Positions 59,310 through 64,000 of a stretch of DNA of 64,000 nucleotides are shown here, piece after piece (within the stretch, counting starts at the first letter, position 1; every line of letters begins with the position of its first letter). Origin of the DNA: JAKJGA01 sp029554345 (GTDB lineage: Bacteria; Spirochaetota; UBA4802; JAFGJZ01); contig DAOPBR010000007.1 of NCBI GenBank assembly GCA_035395685.1, forward strand, positions 1 to 64,000, written 5' to 3'. Made by a program: the position numbers and the translations under genes. The notes beneath the pieces were generated by a model, which was not told the DNA's origin, did not search any database, and was given only the letters and a program-made list of their open reading frames with translations.

Positions 59310-59721
59310 CTTTTCCCCCTATTAAGATGTTTGATTGTTTTACCAAATCAGTTTATAGGAATTACCATTTCGGAATTTTTATTTTTTATCCGAAACTCGG
59401 GTCTTGCCCGTCTACTAACCAATTCGGCAAATTGGTTAAATTCATTTTTTATGAAGTTAACCGACGGATGTTATGACTTTGCATATTCTTTTGTCAATAC
59501 ATTTATACAATATTGACATATTAGTTATACGATACATATAATTCATTTTGTTAAAGAAATTTCATCACGTAATGTTGTAAATACCGTAGGTTTATCACGT
59601 TTTAAGACTTTGAGATTGACATCTTATTTATATATATAAAAATATATCAGATTCAGGGAATAAAATAAATTTATATTGTCAGGTTAACACCATCGTTGTA
59701 CAAGCATACTCATGGCCAATG
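59310..59721. other. Intergenic region between the beta-helix lipoprotein and parE
   Basis: AT-rich; no ORF with support. It contains a near-perfect plus-strand promoter (59513-59542), a second TTGACA at 59616-59621, and on the minus strand TTGACA at 59496-59491 that could drive the lipoprotein gene. Confidence 0.5.
59513..59542 (+). promoter_or_regulatory. Orphan consensus promoter pointing toward the parE gene
   Basis: TTGACA (59513-59518) and TATAAT (59537-59542) are 18 bp apart and both perfect, but no plus-strand gene follows; the transcript would run into the antisense strand of parE. It may drive a small or antisense RNA, or be a chance match in AT-rich DNA. Confidence 0.4.
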
Positions 59722-60069
59722 TTAGAATAAGTCTTTTTCATTAAATGCCATATTTTTTTTAAATAAAATATCTTCAACATCTCTACGCCCGTCAATAATA
59801 GTTATGATAACAACAGTTTTATCCTGAATTCTATACATAATCCGCCATGGAGATTCTATTACTTCACGGTACAGGTTAATTTCAAACTGTTTAAATTCAG
59901 GAATGATTCTGCCTTTATTCGGCATAGCCGATAATGAATCAGCTTTTCTTTTTATGTTTTGATAAACTTTCTTTGCGCTATTTTGATTTTCGATGGCGAT
60001 ATATTCAATAATTTCTAATAACTCATTTTTCGCAGAATCGACCCATATTACTTCGAATTGAGGTTTCAT
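59722..60069 (-). CDS. parE: ParE/RelE-superfamily toxin
   Basis: 115 residues. The start FEVIWVDSAKNELLEIIEYIAIENQNSAKKVYQNI and the end WRIMYRIQDKTVVIITIIDGRRDVEDIL match ParE-type toxins, which poison gyrase; RelE-type ribonucleases share the fold, so the target is uncertain. The ATG overlaps the antitoxin stop by 4 bp. Confidence 0.9.
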   Translation of the reverse strand: MKPQFEVIWVDSAKNELLEIIEYIAIENQNSAKKVYQNIKRKADSLSAMPNKGRIIPEFKQFEINLYREVIESPWRIMYRIQDKTVVIITIIDGRRDVEDILFKKNMAFNEKDLF

Positions 60070-60344
60070 TTAATCCATTTATGCTTATTTTCGATTTCTG
60101 CAAAAACATCTTTTTGTTTGGAGAATTTTCCATTTTTAAATTCTTTTTCGCCAATAGCCAGCAGTTTAAGCATTGTTAATGCCTTCTTCATGTTTTCGAA
60201 ACTATCCGGATCAAGAATTACGGCTTTTGCAATTCCGTTTTGTGTAACATACATAGGTCTTTTTGTTGAATTTACAGTAGAAAGAACTTCTGTTGTGTTG
60301 GCTTTAACATATGAAATCGGTTTGATGTCCTGAATACTGTTCAT
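60066..60344 (-). CDS. Phd/YefM-family antitoxin
   Basis: 92 residues. The DNA-binding N-terminal half (DIKPISYVKANTTEVLSTVNSTKRPMYVTQNGIAKAVILDPDSFENM) is the Phd/YefM fold; the C-terminal half (residues 60-92) would wrap the toxin. It neutralises the ParE-like protein and probably represses the operon. GAGG lies about 7 nt before the ATG. Confidence 0.9.
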   Translation of the reverse strand: MNSIQDIKPISYVKANTTEVLSTVNSTKRPMYVTQNGIAKAVILDPDSFENMKKALTMLKLLAIGEKEFKNGKFSKQKDVFAEIENKHKWIK

Positions 60345-60365
60345 AAAAACCTCAATGATACGACT

Positions 60366-60394
60366 AAATTATGTACATTATATGGTTATGTCAA
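60366..60394 (-). promoter_or_regulatory. Promoter of the phd-parE operon
   Basis: Minus-strand TTGACA (60394-60389) and TAATTT (60371-60366) are 17 bp apart, 21 bp upstream of the antitoxin ATG. Confidence 0.6.
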
Positions 60395-60475
60395 GTTCTA
60401 AATCAGGTAGAGAATTATGAAAAGATGAAGCAGCCAAAACTTCAGACCAGCCCAATCCCGTATTGCACCCAGGCT

Positions 60476-61159
60476 TCATCTTTCAACAAAAGATATATAT
60501 TTACCATAGACCCAACCGACATCACCGGAATCTGAAACTATTTTATACCAATAGAATTCATCACTTCCAATTTTCTCTTTTGAATCTGATTGCATGACAG
60601 AAATGATTTTTACTTTATTTGCGATTAAACCTTCTATTTTACTTTTTGAACCCGGTTTATTTCTGATTCTTACAGATTCTCCATTTATCACTCCGATTTT
60701 GCATTTTGTAAAATCAGGACCTTCAATCCGCGTTTGGTTTTCAATTATTACATTATATTTATCAATACTGCCGTTATCTTTGATCATTATACAATCTTCT
60801 TTGATCGATCTGATTCTATATTTCTGTATTGATCCATTAATAAAATATATTTCAACATCTACAGTGTTTTCATCAATTTGTTTAAATGATTTAAAATTCA
60901 AAGCATGCAATCCTGGAAAATGAAATCTATCGCCAATCGGATCAATTATTGTAAAACTATTTACATAGGTATTAGATTTTCCCCAGCCGAATTCTTTCAC
61001 ATCACAATCTTTACGGTTTCTCAGATTTCCATAATAATCTGAATTATCCCAAATGCCTGAAATCATTTTAAATATTTCAATATTGAAACCCGGAATATTT
61101 CTCGCATTTAACGGAATAGCGATTAGCAATAATATAATTATAATAAATCTTTTTATCAT
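60476..61159 (-). CDS. Exported bacterial SH3-domain protein
   Basis: 227 residues with a signal peptide (KRFIIIILLLIAIPLNARN). The C-terminal 75 residues are a bacterial SH3 domain (GESVRIRNKPGSKSKIEGLIANKVKIISV ... YWYKIVSDSGDVGWVYGKYI), often found in cell-wall proteins. The N-terminal part (about 20-145) is unrecognised. It stands alone between the SNF2 gene and the toxin-antitoxin pair. Confidence 0.82.
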   Translation of the reverse strand: MIKRFIIIILLLIAIPLNARNIPGFNIEIFKMISGIWDNSDYYGNLRNRKDCDVKEFGWGKSNTYVNSFTIIDPIGDRFHFPGLHALNFKSFKQIDENTVDVEIYFINGSIQKYRIRSIKEDCIMIKDNGSIDKYNVIIENQTRIEGPDFTKCKIGVINGESVRIRNKPGSKSKIEGLIANKVKIISVMQSDSKEKIGSDEFYWYKIVSDSGDVGWVYGKYISFVER

Positions 61160-61250
61160 TTTACTAACCTTTTAGATAATTTCGGAATAAATTATATTGC
61201 TAACATTACTTATTCATCTTTGGATGACACAATTTAAAAACATATATCAT

Positions 61251-64000
61251 TTAACTGAAAAGATCCATTATATCATCGCCTGAAAGCGACTTGAAAAATG
61301 ATGCTTCTTCTGTAATCAAGTCATTGACCAGCGCTCGTTTTTTATCCTGAAGAGCTAATATTTTTTCTTCAATTGTGTCTTTAACAATCATGCGGAATGC
61401 CGTAACCTTTTTAGTTTGACCGATACGGTGTGCTCTGTCTACAGCCTGAGCTTCCAGCGCGGGATTCCACCATGGATCAAACAATATGACGCAGTCTGCC
61501 GAGGTGAGATTGATTCCGACACCGCCGGCTTTTAAACTTAAAAGAAAAATGTTGATATCATGATTATTCTGAAATTTATCAATTTCCGCGCCGCGGTTTT
61601 TCGTAGATCCGTCAATGTAAGAAAACGGCAGTTTTCTCTGTTCTATTTCTTCTTTGATTATATTAAGCGATTGAACGAACTGCGAAAAAATCAGAACTTT
61701 GCGCCCTTCCGAGACCAAGTCGTCAAGCATGTCCTTAAGCATCTCAAATTTACATGACGAGACATTCTTAAACTGCTCTGAAGCAATTACCGGAAACAAT
61801 GCTATCTGCCTCAACCTGAGAAGCGCTTCAAAAATTTCAATCGCGGATTTATCTTTCCCTTTTTCTTCAATAGTCTTTTTTATTTTTGTGCTGAATTCTT
61901 TACGCAGAGTTTCATAAACCTTTTTCTGATCGGCATCCATTTCGCTGAAAACTGTGATCTCTTCTTTTTCCGGAAGTTCTTTAGCAACCATATCCTTTTT
62001 TCTTCTCAGTATGAACGGAAATATAATCGAACGCAGTCTCGCGGCAGCATCCTTATTGCCGTATTTTTCAATCGGATTGGCATAATTTTTTTTAAAGCTG
62101 TCTTTATTGCCGAGAAGACCGGGGTTCAGAATATCAAACAGAGCCCAGAGTTCACCTGTATTATTTTCAATCGGCGTGCCGCTCAAAGCCAGCCGGTGTT
62201 TTGTCCTTATTTCTTTTACAGTTTTAAATGCCTGCGATGAAGCGTTTTTGACATTCTGCGATTCATCAAGCACCATAATGCTGAATTCCATATCAGAAAA
62301 AATACTCATATCAATCCGAAGCGTATGATAGCTTGTAATAATTATATCATTCGTAATTATTTCATCACGATCACTCTTTCTGAACTGCCCCAGATGCCGG
62401 ATAAATTTTAACGAAGGAGTAAAGCGCTTAATTTCATTTTCCCAATTCGGCACTGTTGAAACAGGCACAATCAGAAGAGCCGGACGGAGTTTTTTTTCTT
62501 CCTTCATTTTTTGCAGCATAGCAAGAGTCTGCACAGTCTTTCCAAGCCCCATGTCATCGGCAAGACATCCGTTAAGCGAATGCTCGCGTAGAAAATTAAG
62601 CCAGTTATAACCTTCAGCCTGATAATCTCTCAGCTTTCCATTGAATTTCTGCGGAAGTGAATATTTTCCGATTCCGCTAACGGTTTTCAGTTTAGAATAT
62701 ATTGCTCTAATCTCTTCAACTTCCCGGTTTTTAGCGGATGAAGTTTCAGCGGATATCATTTCAATAGCAGGAAAATCAAGGCGGTTGATTTCAATTTCAC
62801 CGCGATTATTCATTCCGCGGTTTTGAAGCTGATTTATCTTTTCTATATCCTTCTCAGAAATATAAACATAAGAGTTCTTTGTTTTTAAGAAACCGCTTTT
62901 CAAAAGACTGTAATCTATTTCAATATCTTGTTTGCTGTTGTCATCATCGATGTATTCGGCTTTTGCGCTGAACCAGTCAATTCCCGGCTGTATTCTGAAA
63001 GCTACTTTGCCGCCCGCACTTCTGATTTTAACACCGTCTTTCTTTAGTCTTAAATTTATATCGGCATCAAATAATTTCTTTCCGCATGAAAATAAAAAAT
63101 CATGCAGATTAACAGAAATATTTATTGAATCAGTCGGCGGAGAATAACGGTAAAAAGGCTGCTGGTGTTTTGACACCTCTATACCTGCTTCATTGATTAC
63201 AGCTTTTATATAATTGCTGATACTGTTTTCATAATCCATGTTACGTTCATAAACGGTAAAAGTATCACCGGTTTGTTTCCGCACAGGATTCAGAATTATT
63301 TCCCGTCTATCATGCGGAAATTCTCTTCCATTATAATCGAAGAAAAGCTTTAAGGAACATGAATTGTAAGAATTTTCTATTTCAAGCAGCGGACTGCCGG
63401 AAGCTTTGATAACTTCGAGTTTTTCCGCCTCAAAATTTATTTTTAGATTTGATCCGGGATGATTCAGAGAATATTCCTTATAACTTTTAATTTCTCCGTA
63501 AACCGATTTACCTGATCTACTCAGATGATTTTTTATAAAAGAATTCAACTCATAATTGCCTGTGCTGTAAAAATACATGCCCGATTCATCACGGCATACA
63601 GTTGAATAACCGTCGGATTGAATTATATTCAAAGGCGTATCTGAAGTTTTACCATTAATAATAACACGAAGCTCAGGAATAAACTCCGGGTAATTATTAT
63701 AAAGAGAACCGAGCTTAAACGAAATTTCAACTCCTTTAAACGGCATAAACTGAGTATCTGCTTTTTTGTTTGTGAACGCATCAATAAAAGCTATTTTATT
63801 GACCCGCTTAAGATACGGGATTATTGACAAAACAGTAATTTCAGCATTCTGAACATACATCGGCATCATCAATAGAAGCTTAAGTTCATCCTCGTTCAGC
63901 TGTTCGGTTATCTTGTGACGTTCATATTTTTCGGTTCGGCCGTAAGTGCCGTCTTTTTTCAAATATCTGCAGACGGGTTTTAACGCGATAAGATTAGGAT
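61251..64000 (-). CDS. SNF2-family helicase (5' end beyond the window)
   Basis: At least 916 residues; the frame is open through the right edge, so the N-terminus is missing. The SNF2 ATPase core shows motif I GCLADDMGLGKTVQTLAML, motif II VLDESQNVKN, motif III LALSGTPIENN, and the helicase C domain with FSQFVQSL, LLSLKAGGVGINLTSADCVILFDPWWNP and QAVDRAHRIGQ. The upstream 400 residues are the helicase-associated domain of bacterial SNF2 proteins. It probably remodels protein-DNA contacts. Confidence 0.95.
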   Translation of the reverse strand, partial: PNLIALKPVCRYLKKDGTYGRTEKYERHKITEQLNEDELKLLLMMPMYVQNAEITVLSIIPYLKRVNKIAFIDAFTNKKADTQFMPFKGVEISFKLGSLYNNYPEFIPELRVIINGKTSDTPLNIIQSDGYSTVCRDESGMYFYSTGNYELNSFIKNHLSRSGKSVYGEIKSYKEYSLNHPGSNLKINFEAEKLEVIKASGSPLLEIENSYNSCSLKLFFDYNGREFPHDRREIILNPVRKQTGDTFTVYERNMDYENSISNYIKAVINEAGIEVSKHQQPFYRYSPPTDSINISVNLHDFLFSCGKKLFDADINLRLKKDGVKIRSAGGKVAFRIQPGIDWFSAKAEYIDDDNSKQDIEIDYSLLKSGFLKTKNSYVYISEKDIEKINQLQNRGMNNRGEIEINRLDFPAIEMISAETSSAKNREVEEIRAIYSKLKTVSGIGKYSLPQKFNGKLRDYQAEGYNWLNFLREHSLNGCLADDMGLGKTVQTLAMLQKMKEEKKLRPALLIVPVSTVPNWENEIKRFTPSLKFIRHLGQFRKSDRDEIITNDIIITSYHTLRIDMSIFSDMEFSIMVLDESQNVKNASSQAFKTVKEIRTKHRLALSGTPIENNTGELWALFDILNPGLLGNKDSFKKNYANPIEKYGNKDAAARLRSIIFPFILRRKKDMVAKELPEKEEITVFSEMDADQKKVYETLRKEFSTKIKKTIEEKGKDKSAIEIFEALLRLRQIALFPVIASEQFKNVSSCKFEMLKDMLDDLVSEGRKVLIFSQFVQSLNIIKEEIEQRKLPFSYIDGSTKNRGAEIDKFQNNHDINIFLLSLKAGGVGINLTSADCVILFDPWWNPALEAQAVDRAHRIGQTKKVTAFRMIVKDTIEEKILALQDKKRALVNDLITEEASFFKSLSGDDIMDLFS

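Overview
The window looks like a chromosomal segment of an anaerobic spirochaete. The best taxonomic hints are a P83/100-family protein (24098-25846), otherwise known mainly from Borrelia and Treponema, and a heptad-repeat coiled-coil protein with a C-terminal membrane anchor that resembles Borrelia Bdr proteins (32239-32832). Anaerobic life is suggested by the complete [FeFe]-hydrogenase maturation set, oxygen-sensitive radical SAM enzymes and hgcAB. The DNA is AT-rich and densely packed, with many 1-20 bp gene overlaps. No transposase, phage gene or CRISPR array was seen. The taxonomic call is inference.

Left part (1-13.9 kb). The 3' tail of a gene is followed by a compact mercury-methylation locus on the minus strand: marR-type regulator, hgcA (with the NVWCAAGK cobalamin-binding motif) and hgcB (two 4Fe-4S motifs plus extra cysteines). 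A 31-bp hairpin element occurs in identical form on both sides of this cassette. Around it lie sulfur amino-acid genes: NifX-like protein, PatB/MalY C-S lyase and MetB/MetC-type enzyme on the minus strand, and divergently cysK, an mnmA-like gene and an Rrf2 regulator. Then come nadA and, behind a strong palindromic promoter, the hydrogenase maturation operon: TM1266-like regulator, hydG, hydE, an aspartase-like lyase and hydF. No hydrogenase structural gene is in the window.

Middle (13.9-46 kb). This is mostly housekeeping and cell-envelope functions: a HisKA_2 sensor kinase, ApgM phosphoglycerate mutase, tRNA-Phe, a degenerate receiver fused to an ATPase domain, ftsZ, a metallo-hydrolase, methyltransferases, a PfkB kinase, P83/100 and MORN proteins, ssb, a tRNA-dihydrouridine synthase, a transglutaminase-like exported protein, gltX, an antiporter, a four-domain CoA-disulfide-reductase/rhodanese/TusA/DsrE fusion, a phosphopantetheinyl transferase with a terminator inside its 5' end, rpe, a cobalamin-type radical SAM protein, a very large exported metalloprotease-like protein, and an ECF sigma/anti-sigma pair.

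Right part (46-64 kb). A CsoR-copA copper module has a clear operator and a 16-codon minigene ending in Met-His-Gly-Met. Next is a four-gene signalling operon: CheY, CheX, an ammonium-transporter domain fused to a CheA-like kinase, and a PAS-adenylate cyclase. This is the best candidate for a little-described system: ammonium sensing wired into chemotaxis-type phosphorelay and cAMP. It is followed by a pirin, a secreted lipoprotein gene broken by a 7-bp tandem duplication in its signal peptide (possible phase variation), an outer-membrane-like protein, a beta-helix/CBM lipoprotein, a Phd-ParE toxin-antitoxin pair, an SH3 protein and a SNF2 helicase that runs off the right edge.
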